Below are positions 21,899 through 29,780 of a stretch of DNA of 45,244 bases, in pieces. Position 1 is the first letter of the stretch; every line of letters begins with the position of its first letter. A program made the translations under genes and the position numbers. The stretch spans positions 1 through 45,244 of the IMG/VR virus record IMGVR_UViG_3300016457_000999; one strand, given 5' to 3'. This DNA comes from a virus. The notes under the pieces are model-generated. The model saw only the letters and a program-made list of their open reading frames with translations, ran no database searches and was not told where the DNA came from.

Positions 21899-22105
21899 CA
21901 GCCGCTCTACTTTTTAGAGTCGGCTGGATTGAGCTTGTTAGTCCTTTACTGTGCATATAGGATTGGCGTGACCCGACGCCTTCGTTTTATGCTTCCCCTC
22001 CGACGTGCTCGTGACTTGGTGTGGTCAGTCCGTCCGTCACCTTTCGGTGGGGTTTCCCCAGCGGCACCCTGAAGAAGCCTCCTATATGCACAACAAAAGA
22101 CTAAC
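21899..22105. ncRNA. Structured RNA candidate
   Basis: A 500-bp gene-free gap holds an elaborate fold. GTTAGTC (21937-21943) and GTGCATATAGGA (21951-21962) pair perfectly with TCCTATATGCAC (22080-22091) and GACTAAC (22099-22105), closing ~117 nt. Inside are GGCGT/ACGCC, CACC/GGTG with a GAAA loop on the - strand, GGGG/CCCC and GCTTC/GAAGC helices. A separate 11-bp hairpin is at 21899-21926. I do not recognise a known class. The remainder of the gap (22106-22229) shows nothing clear. Confidence 0.5.
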
Positions 22106-22229
22106 AGTGGCAATAGATGGAAAACCGATATTTGTTGTATGGTTTTTGTAAAAAACCCATGGGGGCGGAGGGTAGTTATCCCCCATGGGCTCGGGATGCC
22201 CTTGTTCTTGCGGATGATGGTGATGGATT

Positions 22230-23522
22230 TTACAGTCTCATCGGCATTACAAGGGCGTTGAAATTTTCGTGTTTAAAGAACATCGCCTCACTTTGATCAG
22301 TGAAGCCTATCTCCAGGTTTTCTGACTCAATGGGTTTCATGGCATCCAGCAGGAACCTTCCGTTAATCCCGATCAAGGTTTCATCATCCTTGTAGGACTT
22401 GGATTGTATGGGAATGGAAACTTTCTGGTACTCGCCCTTATGGGGGTTCGTAAATTCCACATCCATGCCACCATTGAACCGTATCCTGACACCGTTAAAA
22501 TCACTTCCTGAAATCGAAAGTGCTTGCAGCAAGGGCGTTTCTATCGCGGCCTTCGCAACCGTTACATTCTTTTGAGGCTGTCTTTTGACAACAGCCTGCC
22601 AATCCGGGAAAGAACCTTCCATTACTCTGGTCTGAAGGACCCCATTTTCACCAAGGGGGGACTGGACAAGCTTTTTTTCATTATCATACTTGAAGGATAA
22701 GCTGTCCCCCTTCCTGGATTCCGACAACAGTATTTTCATGGGTCCCAAAGGAAGCCCGAAGCTCATGGCATTTTCTGGCGGTTTTTCTAAAGGCACCCAG
22801 TGCAGGCGATGTCCGTCCGTGGCCACCAAGGAATTCTCCTTGCAGTCAAAATATGCCATGCTCAAATTAAACCCACCTGTTTTGTCATTACATGCAGCCA
22901 TGGCAACATTCGACAGGTTTTCACGGCATACGCTTATGGCCGGAACTTCATCAAGATTTTCTTTCTCGACAACAGGAAAATCATCCACCGAGAAAGCGGC
23001 CAAATTATGGAAATTTTCTCCGATCCGGACGTATGGATTTTCTGTGTCCATGAAGGATAGCGTGTCCGCATCTTCTCCCTTGGCCAGAGCAATTTCCACT
23101 GTATCATCTTCTATGGTGGAAATAATGTTCTGCAGGCTTTTACCATGGAGGCAGAATTTTTCCTGCCATTCTTTTTCTTCTCCAGCCGCATTCTGGCACG
23201 CCGTCATGATGGTTTCCCGGGTAACTGTAACCGTAGGTTTCCCCTTCGGCAATGTAATGCCATAATCCTCGGCAAGCTGCTTAAGCTGAGGACCTTTCAG
23301 GCCTTCCAGCAAGTCTTCCTCGACCGTTTCAGTAGACATGGTTCTCGTATAGTCGGAGATTTCCAGCGGCAGGATCACGGCGGTTTCCAGGTCAGTTGCA
23401 ACAATCTGTTGCCCCGGCCCGTCAATAAGCACGCAACTGAGAATCGGAAAGGTATTTTTCCCGGTTGTGACCTTTAAGGCGGCTTTCAAGGCCGTCAACA
23501 ATGCTTTTCTCTCAATTTTCAT
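22230..23522 (-). CDS. dnaN: DNA polymerase III beta clamp with inserted domain
   Basis: 430 residues, longer than the usual ~370. It has the sliding clamp hallmarks: MKIERKALLTALKAALKVTT start, VATDLETAVILPLE, DGHRLHWVPLEKP, VMEGSFPDWQAV and the C-terminal VMPMRL. The extra length sits at about residues 59-123, within the first clamp domain. The insert, LEGLKGPQLKQLAEDYGITL and onward, resembles a SAP/HeH-type helix-extended-loop-helix. A phage clamp would tether polymerase and partners. It follows a strong ATG on its own transcript, with a bidirectional terminator upstream. Confidence 0.85.
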   Translation of the reverse strand: MKIERKALLTALKAALKVTTGKNTFPILSCVLIDGPGQQIVATDLETAVILPLEISDYTRTMSTETVEEDLLEGLKGPQLKQLAEDYGITLPKGKPTVTVTRETIMTACQNAAGEEKEWQEKFCLHGKSLQNIISTIEDDTVEIALAKGEDADTLSFMDTENPYVRIGENFHNLAAFSVDDFPVVEKENLDEVPAISVCRENLSNVAMAACNDKTGGFNLSMAYFDCKENSLVATDGHRLHWVPLEKPPENAMSFGLPLGPMKILLSESRKGDSLSFKYDNEKKLVQSPLGENGVLQTRVMEGSFPDWQAVVKRQPQKNVTVAKAAIETPLLQALSISGSDFNGVRIRFNGGMDVEFTNPHKGEYQKVSIPIQSKSYKDDETLIGINGRFLLDAMKPIESENLEIGFTDQSEAMFFKHENFNALVMPMRL

Positions 23523-23600
23523 AGATTTTTCCCTCCTCTATGGTCTAAAGTTGAACCCTCCATTTTGCACACGATTTCCCGTGCGCAAAGTGCAAGGCAT

Positions 23601-23629
23601 AAAAAAGCCCCCAAAAAGGAGGCTTTTTT
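23601..23629. terminator. Bidirectional terminator
   Basis: AAAAAAGCC/GGCTTTTTT stem (9 bp plus two inner pairs) with U-runs in both directions, between the gene ending at 23643 and the clamp gene. Confidence 0.8.
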
Positions 23630-23642
23630 ATAAGTAAACTTT

Positions 23643-23927
23643 TTATGCGTCTTCAGGTGGTTCTCCAAAAGCTTCTTCATACCCCATATCTTTTTCTGGC
23701 AAAGATTCATATTCCCAACGAGCTTCTTCGGGAGATATGGCTTGGATATTGTCCCGCTCTCCCTGCCAAAGGGTCGTGTGATGCAGGAAGAAATTACCCT
23801 TTGCCGTTTTGTAAAGATAAGTATTCCTCCCGTGTCGTTCAAAATTAGAGCCGTCCCAATAGCGATTTGACGCAACAATCTCCGCTGTTTCCGTGTCATA
23901 CCTTTTTCCATTAATAATTTCTTCCAT
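23643..23927 (-). CDS. Small phage protein with GKRYDTETA motif
   Basis: 94 residues from the ATG at 23927 behind AAGGGGG; a longer frame to 23996 is less likely. The order INGKRYDTETAEIVASN, LYKTAKGNFFLHH, QAISPEEARWEYE matches a common small phage/plasmid family seen near replication or partition genes. No function is known for it. Confidence 0.7.
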   Translation of the reverse strand: MEEIINGKRYDTETAEIVASNRYWDGSNFERHGRNTYLYKTAKGNFFLHHTTLWQGERDNIQAISPEEARWEYESLPEKDMGYEEAFGEPPEDA

Positions 23928-23992
23928 TACATGTACCCCCTTCAATTTATTTATTTTATAAAATTTTCTTGAACTATAATATGTTTTCCCGT

Positions 23993-24187
23993 TCATGCTG
24001 TTGAATTTTGCATTTCTGGCAAATATCCATGAGAGAATGCTCCTTTTTCAAATAGTTTCATTTGATTTCCCGATATTTTCCCGCACCGGAGACATTCCAG
24101 GCAGTTATTATCGGTTTTATGGTGGGTAGTTTTTCTCCGGCATTTCTTACATTGCCGCCGGACATATTTCTCGGAGATTTTTTCCAT
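23993..24187 (-). CDS. Zinc-ribbon protein, 64 aa
   Basis: 64 residues with RRQCKKCRRKTTHH and NCLECLRCGKI, a Cys/His-rich ribbon. GGAGGT precedes the ATG. One GATATTTTC repeat lies within the coding region. The terminator at 24211-24246 isolates it from upstream sequence. Confidence 0.6.
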   Translation of the reverse strand: MEKISEKYVRRQCKKCRRKTTHHKTDNNCLECLRCGKISGNQMKLFEKGAFSHGYLPEMQNSTA

Positions 24188-24210
24188 ATTGAGGCACCTC
24201 CTGTAACCAT

Positions 24211-24246
24211 AAAAAAAGGGGAGTCCGGTTTCCCGGAACTCCCCTT
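24211..24246 (-). terminator. Rho-independent terminator (leftward)
   Basis: On the - strand GGGGAGTTCCGG/CCGGACTCCCC (one bulge) is followed by seven T. It ends transcription coming from the parB side. Confidence 0.8.
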
Positions 24247-24916
24247 CCTACGGCGGGAGGTTTGGAGTATGCATAATAATGCAAAAGATTTTCCTCCCAG
24301 AGATTTCGTGATAAAAAATCCGGGCTATATAGCTCTCCAACGAGCGTCGCTTCCCACACACCCGGCGATGTGGGGGCCAAGCCTGTATTTTTTCGTACGG
24401 AGTCAGGCTTCTCCGCCGCAGCTCATCCCTGCGGGACATACCTTCCCGCCGGCTGCCTTATTTCCGGCTGGGCTCATGGCACGGTTCGTTACTGGCAGGG
24501 CCATGATTTTCCAGTGGGTGATTTCTCGGTATCGGGACCGCCACTGGCCGGTAATCCCGACTTACTACCCAGGTGCTATCTTAGCCAAAAAATTCCAGTG
24601 AACTACTGCCACCTCATATCGAGGGGTTCGCCCTGGATTTTTAAGGCACAGACAGGATGCACCGCCCTGCCTGCCAGCCATACTACCATATGGCTATTTT
24701 CCCGGTTGGTATCCCAGGCCGGGGCTGGGCTGGTTTTTCTGAAGGGAAATTTTGGCCTCCCCCTGGCATATAGCGGACTCTCACCAGAAAACGGTACCGC
24801 TATATTTTCCCGTCCCTGCTCATCAGGCCCACGAGGACAGGTTTTTTGTGGGCGACCGGGAAACATTTTCGATATTATTTCCCGGTTTCGCAGATATATC
24901 AATAATTGCAACATTG
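24247..24916. other. Hairpin-rich non-coding stretch downstream of parB
   Basis: 670 bp without a convincing gene on either strand. It holds successive inverted repeats: 24353-24374 (CCCACA), 24380-24409 (AGCCTG), 24475-24505 (CATGGC), 24532-24560 (TCGGGA plus CCG), 24768-24805 (9 bp, ATATAGCGG) and 24856-24885 (CCGGGAAA). TATTTTCCC motifs occur at 24696 and 24803. A - strand frame of ~90 codons exists at 24603-24872 but lacks an RBS. Structured RNA or a centromere-like region are possible. Confidence 0.45.
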
Positions 24917-25810
24917 CTAAGCGACAGCAACTTCCTTTTTGGGCGCATCTATTTCTTTCTGTGCCCTGAAGGCCGTGATCTGATCCAGCAATTTCGCAGC
25001 TATACGAGTCATGCTTTTCGCAGTTTGCTCCAGGTGGGCGACATCCCGCTTGCGGGCATTGACGACATTCGGGTCGCCGGCCCAATTTTTCTCATAATCA
25101 GCCACGATCTTTTCAAGTTTCTCGGAAGCTTTTCGTGCCTTCTTCAGACCGCCATTTTCCCCGGCCTCTTTCTGGGCCTGAGCAAAGATGTTGTTCTGGT
25201 TCTGCTTGTCTACGTACGCCTGAATAGCGGCCAGCATGGTACTGGCAGTATTCTTACCTTTTACCGCATTGTTAAAAACGTGGATTTGCTGTTTTGGACT
25301 CTCAAAAGATGTTGCCAATTTTCTCGCAACTTCTTTAGGAATTTTCCCGTTATCCACAAAATCGTGAAGTTCCTCTGCCAGGTCGCACAGCTCCAGGTCC
25401 GATTTCAAGGTTTGAACGGAGATGCCAAATATTTTCGCCATTCGGCCCTCGGATATTCCCCTGTCAAGACCTTTCTGGATTGCTCTGGCCCGGTTCATGG
25501 TCGGCAGGTCTTCCCTATGCTCATTTTCCATGAGCTGGAATTCATACCGATCTTTCTCGGACCGGTTGGCGGAAACAAAGCAGTCAATTTCCAGGATTCT
25601 GGCTTTTTTCGCAGCCAGGGACCGGCGATGTCCTGCTTCAACCATGAATTCATCCTTAATTTCAGGATGAGGCCGTACCGCAATGGCAAATTCAGGGATA
25701 AACCCCTTGGCCTTCATGGATTCCACGAGCCCTTCCAAGCCGTCATATGTTTCTCTTGGCTGGTCAGGGTCCAGGTGGATCTTTTCCACCTCGATCTTTT
25801 CCGTGTTCAT
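24917..25810 (-). CDS. parB: ParB-like partition/nuclease-fold protein
   Basis: 297 residues of the ParB/Spo0J superfamily. The N-terminal domain has IHLDPDQPRETYDGLEGLVE, the GxxRR box FMVEAGHRRSLAAKKA, and MENEHREDLPTMNRARAIQK. A helix-turn-helix follows (SEGRMAKIFGISVQTLKSDL). The C-terminal third is helical, coiled-coil-like and Lys/Glu-rich. No ParA is present, so it could act as an orphan ParB, a CTP-dependent clamp on parS, or a regulator. A parS-like site is at 21763-21776 and a separate repeat family (GATATTTTC) clusters around the gene. Confidence 0.8.
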   Translation of the reverse strand: MNTEKIEVEKIHLDPDQPRETYDGLEGLVESMKAKGFIPEFAIAVRPHPEIKDEFMVEAGHRRSLAAKKARILEIDCFVSANRSEKDRYEFQLMENEHREDLPTMNRARAIQKGLDRGISEGRMAKIFGISVQTLKSDLELCDLAEELHDFVDNGKIPKEVARKLATSFESPKQQIHVFNNAVKGKNTASTMLAAIQAYVDKQNQNNIFAQAQKEAGENGGLKKARKASEKLEKIVADYEKNWAGDPNVVNARKRDVAHLEQTAKSMTRIAAKLLDQITAFRAQKEIDAPKKEVAVA

Positions 25811-25836
25811 ATTATACCCTCCGTAGGTTAAGGTTT

Positions 25837-25855
25837 CGGTGATATTTTCTCACCG
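25837..25855. repeat. GATATTTTC palindrome upstream of parB
   Basis: CGGTGA-TATTTTC-TCACCG, 6-bp perfect arms around a seven-base centre, 26 bases before the parB start codon. The same centre with different complementary arms (CCCGA/TCGGG) recurs at 26371-26387. Further GATATTTTC copies are at 24072-24080, 26249-26257 and 26280-26288. Two more hairpins follow at 25862-25883 and 25890-25905. Confidence 0.7.
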
Positions 25856-25921
25856 GCAGGAGGCAGAACGGATATGCTCTGCCCCGTGACGATAGGAAAT
25901 TATCGGGGATATGGGGTAAGA

Positions 25922-26020
25922 TTATCGAATAATTTTCCAGGCCGTTCCCATCATGGCGATCACTATACAGGCAAAAACAAGCCAGGGCGCACCAAACAGG
26001 AACATTAAGATGTTTTCCAT
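25922..26020 (-). CDS. 32-aa single-TM membrane peptide
   Basis: A tiny gene with an excellent GGAGGT site seven bases before ATG. The product MENILMFLFGAPWLVFACIV plus IAMMGTAWKIIR is one transmembrane helix with a basic C-terminus. Holin-like or regulatory membrane peptides look like this, but no function can be assigned. It sits upstream of parB in the same orientation. Confidence 0.55.
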   Translation of the reverse strand: MENILMFLFGAPWLVFACIVIAMMGTAWKIIR

Positions 26021-26040
26021 AAGCAATACCTCCGTTTTTT

Positions 26041-27000
26041 TAACCACAGAAAGCCGACCCCGGGAATTTCCCGGCAGTCGGCTCATGTGTCTTCAGGAGG
26101 ATGTTTTTTACTGTTTTCTCGGTTTGTTTCATTACTGCCTACGACCCCCTTCATACAGACAGGCTCTTCAAAATGTCATAGGCAGAGTGAAACACCGACC
26201 TGCTATAAAAGCCAGGTCGGGGAGTTTCGGAGGGATCTTTCATGTCCCGATATTTTCTCAGGTAACAGCCATCAACTATGATATTTTCTCGTTCAGAGTC
26301 AGCAAGCATCAACACGCAGGAAATATTCCCAGGATTTTCTCGGCAGTCCCCGCCCAAGCTGGCAAGACCTCCCGATATTTTCTCGGGCAGATCCTTCGCT
26401 CCGCAAACCGATCCTTACAACAAGTACTTTATCACAGTATTTCAACTGCTATGGCTCCCGATCAATACAAGGACCGAAAGAGCTTAGATTTACGCCCTAA
26501 GCAGACGCCCCGTAAGGTGGTAGAACCCTGCCTATTAGGGACAGGCAGATCCCGCCATTATTTACTTGCTCCAGGCTAAAGGAGCATCAAGGGCTTTACA
26601 GACTGCCCTGAAAGTCCACCGGCCTAAGATTTACCGAAATACAGGCCATAACCGGTTGATACTTCGACCTGTATCCCTGCCGACTTACACTTATAGCCAT
26701 ACTAACCTATCCGGTCTTCAGGCCAAGCGGGCAGTCAGCGCCCAGCACAGGTGCCTGCTGTGCTATCATGTCGCATGTATTGTTGGTATAAATGAAACAG
26801 TCAGGCCGTAACACACGCACTCCGGCCCCAAGCCTGCTAAAGTGGCGGTCAGGAGTAAAACAGGATCATGGCCGTAAGGAACCAGGCTGGCTTTACCTGT
26901 CAATTCAGATCAGGAGTCCAGTCACTACATACAGCTCACCTCTCCAAAACTACCTACATCACGACAGCACAGGCCATGCCGTGAGGTGACTAATAGTGCC
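26041..27000. other. Hairpin-array non-coding region
   Basis: About 960 bp with no good gene but a chain of perfect stems: 26052-26083 (AGCCGAC plus CCGGGAA), 26195-26220 (CCGACCTG), 26371-26387, 26482-26502 (GCTTAG), 26528-26548 (CTGCCT), 26590-26609 (AGGGC), 26639-26674 (ATACAGG), 26744-26764 (AGCACAG), 26804-26827 (GGCCG) and 26936-26989 (TCACCTC). Loops are mostly 7-15 nt. A 68-codon - strand frame at 26151-26357 lacks support. A large structured RNA or partition/packaging region is possible. Confidence 0.45.
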
Positions 27001-27125
27001 CGTAATGACAGGGATCGAGCAGGCGGAAAATAGCCAGAACTCAAAGTCTGTCAGGCACCAAAAGCCTAATCAGTGCGGATATATCAGAAAAGATACAACA
27101 GAGTTATATCCACATGGACATAACC

Positions 27126-27178
27126 ATATGTCACAAAAAACATATAGATATGTCCAGAATGATATAAGCATATATGTC
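27126..27178. repeat. ATATGTC direct repeats
   Basis: ATATGTC at 27126, 27148 and 27172 (spacing 22 and 24), with an inverted GACATAA at 27117. AT-rich, roughly two helical turns apart: operator or iteron-like. Confidence 0.4.
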
Positions 27179-27339
27179 TAAATGGATATATAACCGGCTA
27201 AACGCCGATACAGAAGTGTCTCATATTGAGTACACAAAAAGCGTGCCCTAATACGAGACATCCCCAAATTTATTAACCTACAATAAACATGAAGGGGATT
27301 AAAAATATGATTGAGCTGTGATCTAATATAATGTCTCAT
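27178..27339 (-). CDS. 53-aa NPLHVYCRL-type small protein
   Basis: The ATG at 27339 follows a very strong GGGAGGTGA, which is why it is preferred over a longer frame to 27468. The 53-residue basic product contains FNPLHVYCRLINLGMSRIRA and YETLLYRRLAG, a pattern I associate with a recurring small protein family of unknown function in proteobacterial genomes and phages. Confidence 0.55.
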   Translation of the reverse strand: MRHYIRSQLNHIFNPLHVYCRLINLGMSRIRARFLCTQYETLLYRRLAGYISI

Positions 27340-27455
27340 CAAATCACCTCCCAAAAAATCAAAATCAAAATCAACAACCTCTAATCTATAACACCTGTCA
27401 GCACACAAAATATAACCATAGGCACAAAAAAAACAAAAATAATTAAAAATAATGC

Positions 27456-27480
27456 TTGACAAGCACATACCTTATATATT
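27456..27480 (+). promoter_or_regulatory. Possible promoter upstream of sigma-like gene
   Basis: TTGACA at 27456-27461 and TATATT at 27475-27480. The 13-base spacing is too short for an ideal sigma70 promoter, so this is weak. It precedes the two-gene + strand unit 27563-28569. Confidence 0.25.
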
Positions 27481-27562
27481 AGTGATAGTAGTTAAGTAGA
27501 CAAGGCACCACCAAAAACGGGATAAACGCAACAAAAACCAACACTTAAAGGGAGGGAATAAA

Positions 27563-27724
27563 ATGACAAGATTAGAGGAGCACGATTTGAAAATGGCAAG
27601 GGATAAAGCGGAAAACAGGCAAGCAAGAATCGACTTACTGCTAAACCTGATAAACAAAAACTTGAAACCAACACAAGCTATTGACATAATAGCGGAATAT
27701 CGGGAAAAGGCAAGAAACCTATAA
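27563..27724 (+). CDS. 53-aa helical protein
   Basis: A small + strand gene with GGGAGG upstream. The product MTRLEEHDLKMARDKAENRQ...NKNLKPTQAIDIIAEY is highly charged and helical. A sigma-like gene follows 20 bases later and the two probably share a transcript. A - strand frame covering the same bases (27472-27687) is hydrophobic and lacks an RBS, so it is not used. Confidence 0.55.
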   Translation: MTRLEEHDLKMARDKAENRQARIDLLLNLINKNLKPTQAIDIIAEYREKARNL

Positions 27725-27744
27725 AAGCACTTACGGAGGGAACA

Positions 27745-28569
27745 ATGGAAAAACGGCTTTTAGTAGAGTATCAAACGGCAATGGCAAGCCAGAGTCAGAA
27801 TAATGACTTTGATGCAGAGGACATTATTAATAATCGTATGCTGTACTTGCTCGAAAATCCGGAAAAGCAAGACGGGTATATAGAGCAAGGGCATTTTGAA
27901 AAATCCCTGAAATGGTATGTCAGAAAAAGACAAATCAGGGTAAGGCAACAAAGGGAAAATCTTATATCTTTAAGTGATACGGAAAAGGGCACAAGTGACT
28001 TGCCCGTTATGGTCTCTATTCCTAAAGACTTCCATCTTTATAAGCATCTGCTTAACCAGTTTAACAGTGACGGTTCCCGTATCTGGACTACCCGCCAAAT
28101 GAAAGTTATCGCAAAAAGATACCTAAGCGGCAAAACACAAACAGAAATAGCAACAGAATTAAATGTGTCTCAACCTGCAATCAAATACATCTATAATAGG
28201 ATTGACAAAAAAATCCTTAAACTTGACCTCAAAAACAATGTTAGCAGGTATTACAACGGAAGCGGCGCGACCCGGTCGGACACCTGGACCGTGCAGTACG
28301 ATACTAATCCGGGACCAGTTAACACCGACCCGGACCCACTCCCAGACCGGCCACAAGTCCCAGTGTCACCCATGCCGGATATGGGGGATTATGTCCCGCC
28401 TGTCAATTACACAGAGCGTCAAGCAAGGCGGGATGTTCAAATTAATAGGTTGCGCCGTATGCGCCGCAATGCAATGGCAAACATGTTTAAACACAATATT
28501 GACGGTGTATGTGATGCTGATCCGTATCATGTTGATACCGTACTCAATATTGAGATAGTCACCTACTAA
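27745..28569 (+). CDS. Sigma factor-like/HTH regulator
   Basis: 274 residues with ACGGAGGG upstream. The central segment IWTTRQMKVIAKRYLSGKTQ then TEIATELNVSQPAIKYIYNR matches the region 4 helix-turn-helix of sigma70-type factors, including the paired helices that contact -35 DNA. The N-terminal ~100 residues are helical and charged. The C-terminal part is proline-rich (VNTDPDPLPDRPQVPVSP) and then basic (RLRRMRRNAMAN). Likely a phage transcription factor switching late or middle genes. It is followed by a terminator. Confidence 0.65.
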   Translation: MEKRLLVEYQTAMASQSQNNDFDAEDIINNRMLYLLENPEKQDGYIEQGHFEKSLKWYVRKRQIRVRQQRENLISLSDTEKGTSDLPVMVSIPKDFHLYKHLLNQFNSDGSRIWTTRQMKVIAKRYLSGKTQTEIATELNVSQPAIKYIYNRIDKKILKLDLKNNVSRYYNGSGATRSDTWTVQYDTNPGPVNTDPDPLPDRPQVPVSPMPDMGDYVPPVNYTERQARRDVQINRLRRMRRNAMANMFKHNIDGVCDADPYHVDTVLNIEIVTY

Positions 28570-28585
28570 CATAACCACCACCATT

Positions 28586-28619
28586 AAAGCCTTTGTCATT
28601 CATTTGGCAAGGGCTTTTT
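28586..28619 (+). terminator. Terminator after sigma-like gene
   Basis: AAAGCC...GGGCTTTTT with one bulged G and a T-run, 17 bases after the stop codon. Confidence 0.7.
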
Positions 28620-28834
28620 AATGTCCTGTTCCCTGTTCCTTCCCTGTACCTCAATACTCCAATACTCCAATACATTATATATGTACCTATATCCCGCTTT
28701 TAGTCCTTTAGTGAGATTTTGATCTTTGGGCCGATCACGGTCGGCAGTAACCATGCCTATTTATTACCGATGCACTTAACCAGCCTCGCTTACCTTAATG
28801 CATACTATGTCTAATTAACCCTAAGCGGTCAAAC

Positions 28835-28872
28835 TGTAAAAAAACTTTACAATAGTGTAAAGAAATCTTACA
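28835..28872. repeat. TGTAAA/TTTACA double palindrome, copy 1
   Basis: TGTAAA (28835) N5 TTTACA (28846) N4 TGTAAA (28856) and TTACA (28868): two dyads side by side. The same layout recurs 205 bases later. Likely operator or origin boxes. Confidence 0.6.
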
Positions 28873-28954
28873 CCTCAGAATAGGATTAATCAATCCTAAC
28901 TATACCACATATCCCACTAATTACAATATCGTAATCAATCTATGTCAAAGCATG

Positions 28955-29168
28955 TATCAACCCTATCAAAGACCCTTAATTATGGTAACAAAGGGCATAA
29001 TGCAGTGTATCAACCCTGTATCATGCTAATAGGGCGAACTGTAAACTTTTTTTACAGTAGTGTAAACTTTCTTTACAGTTAGGGGTGACGGGCGCCGATT
29101 ATGGCCGTACATTAGCAGAAACGCTACCCTTTGGGTTAGAGTAGCAAAAATGCAACCATATCAACCCT
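28955..29168 (+). repeat. TATCAACCCT iteron-like repeats
   Basis: TATCAACCCT at 28955-28964, 29008-29017 and 29159-29168 on the same strand. With the TGTAAA/TTTACA boxes they fill a gene-free 28.6-29.8 kb spacer that may hold a replication origin or control region. Confidence 0.5.
29040..29077. repeat. TGTAAA/TTTACA double palindrome, copy 2
   Basis: TGTAAA (29040) N5 TTTACA (29051) N4 TGTAAA (29061) N5 TTTACA (29072). This copy is fully symmetrical. Confidence 0.65.
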
Positions 29169-29356
29169 GTCTTTATGGCCTATAAAGACCGATGATTAAC
29201 CAGTTATATCAACAATATCAATAGGATAACACCCCCTTGACCTATCCCAAACACCCCCCTACCCTTTTGAGCGAATCGGGTACTAACCTCAATTTTTTTC
29301 AAAGAAAAGCAAGCTTTTAAGGGCTGAAATAATTTCGGTTAAGATAGAGAAAGATC

Positions 29357-29386
29357 TTGACTAAGCACTTTTTATGTGCTTATAAT
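29357..29386 (+). promoter_or_regulatory. Sigma70-type promoter with palindromic spacer
   Basis: TTGACT (29357-29362), 18-base spacer, TATAAT (29381-29386). The spacer contains AAGCAC/GTGCTT, an operator-like dyad placed where a repressor would block polymerase. It reads toward the 29.8 kb early genes. Confidence 0.65.
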
Positions 29387-29450
29387 TCACATTCTTTTTC
29401 ATACCTCCTGAATCTGGGCACCTGGTTTTAGGTATAATTGGAAGGAGGAA

Positions 29451-29651
29451 GTGCTTTTTTTATTTTTTAGTACTTTTTCTGTGAGGGCGCGGATGTTCCG
29501 GGCTCGTACTTGGAACCGGGTGTCTAAGATTTATTTTTTTATTTTAGGTTTATTCTGGGGGTGGGGTATGTGGGGAAGGACTTTTTCGGACGTTTTTTGG
29601 GGTTGCTTGAGGAAATGGGTTATCTTACTGCCAATAGTAGATAGTATATAG
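29451..29651 (+). CDS. Possible 66-aa membrane protein (doubtful)
   Basis: A GTG frame just behind AAGGAGGAA, but spaced only two to three bases. The product is hydrophobic and aromatic (LFLFFSTFSV, KIYFFILGLFWGWGMWG). It could be a small membrane protein or a chance frame in T-rich DNA. Confidence 0.25.
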   Translation: MLFLFFSTFSVRARMFRARTWNRVSKIYFFILGLFWGWGMWGRTFSDVFWGCLRKWVILLPIVDSI

Positions 29652-29670
29652 TATATAGGGGGGTGCGTTT

Positions 29671-29758
29671 ATAGTGCAAAATTCTTTCACTATGGAGCGT
29701 TTTATAGTGCAAAATTCTTTCACTATGGAGCGTTTATAGTGCAAAATTCTTTCACTAT
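29671..29758. repeat. Three tandem ATAGTG-N11-CACTAT operators
   Basis: Three near-identical copies, each with 6-bp dyad arms, at 29671-29693, 29704-29726 and 29736-29758 (period 33 and 32 bp, three helical turns). They lie directly upstream of the start of the small + strand gene at 29781. A repressor or activator binding array is the natural reading. Confidence 0.75.
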
Positions 29759-29780
29759 CAGTTTTGACATAAGGGTGTTT

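Noticed and set aside
23519-23911. 130-codon - strand frame upstream of the clamp gene
   Set aside because: It crosses a strong bidirectional terminator and covers the better supported GKRYDTETA-type gene in a different frame.
24062-24969. Long + strand frames across 24.0-25.0 kb
   Set aside because: They are antisense to genes or lie over hairpins, have no RBS, and show no domain-like sequence.
24603-25085. 160-codon frame on the - strand overlapping parB's end
   Set aside because: It begins inside parB in another frame, has no RBS, and its composition follows the hairpin-rich DNA beneath it.
27472-27687. 71-codon hydrophobic frame on the - strand
   Set aside because: No RBS, and the opposite strand holds a well-initiated small gene leading into the sigma-like gene.
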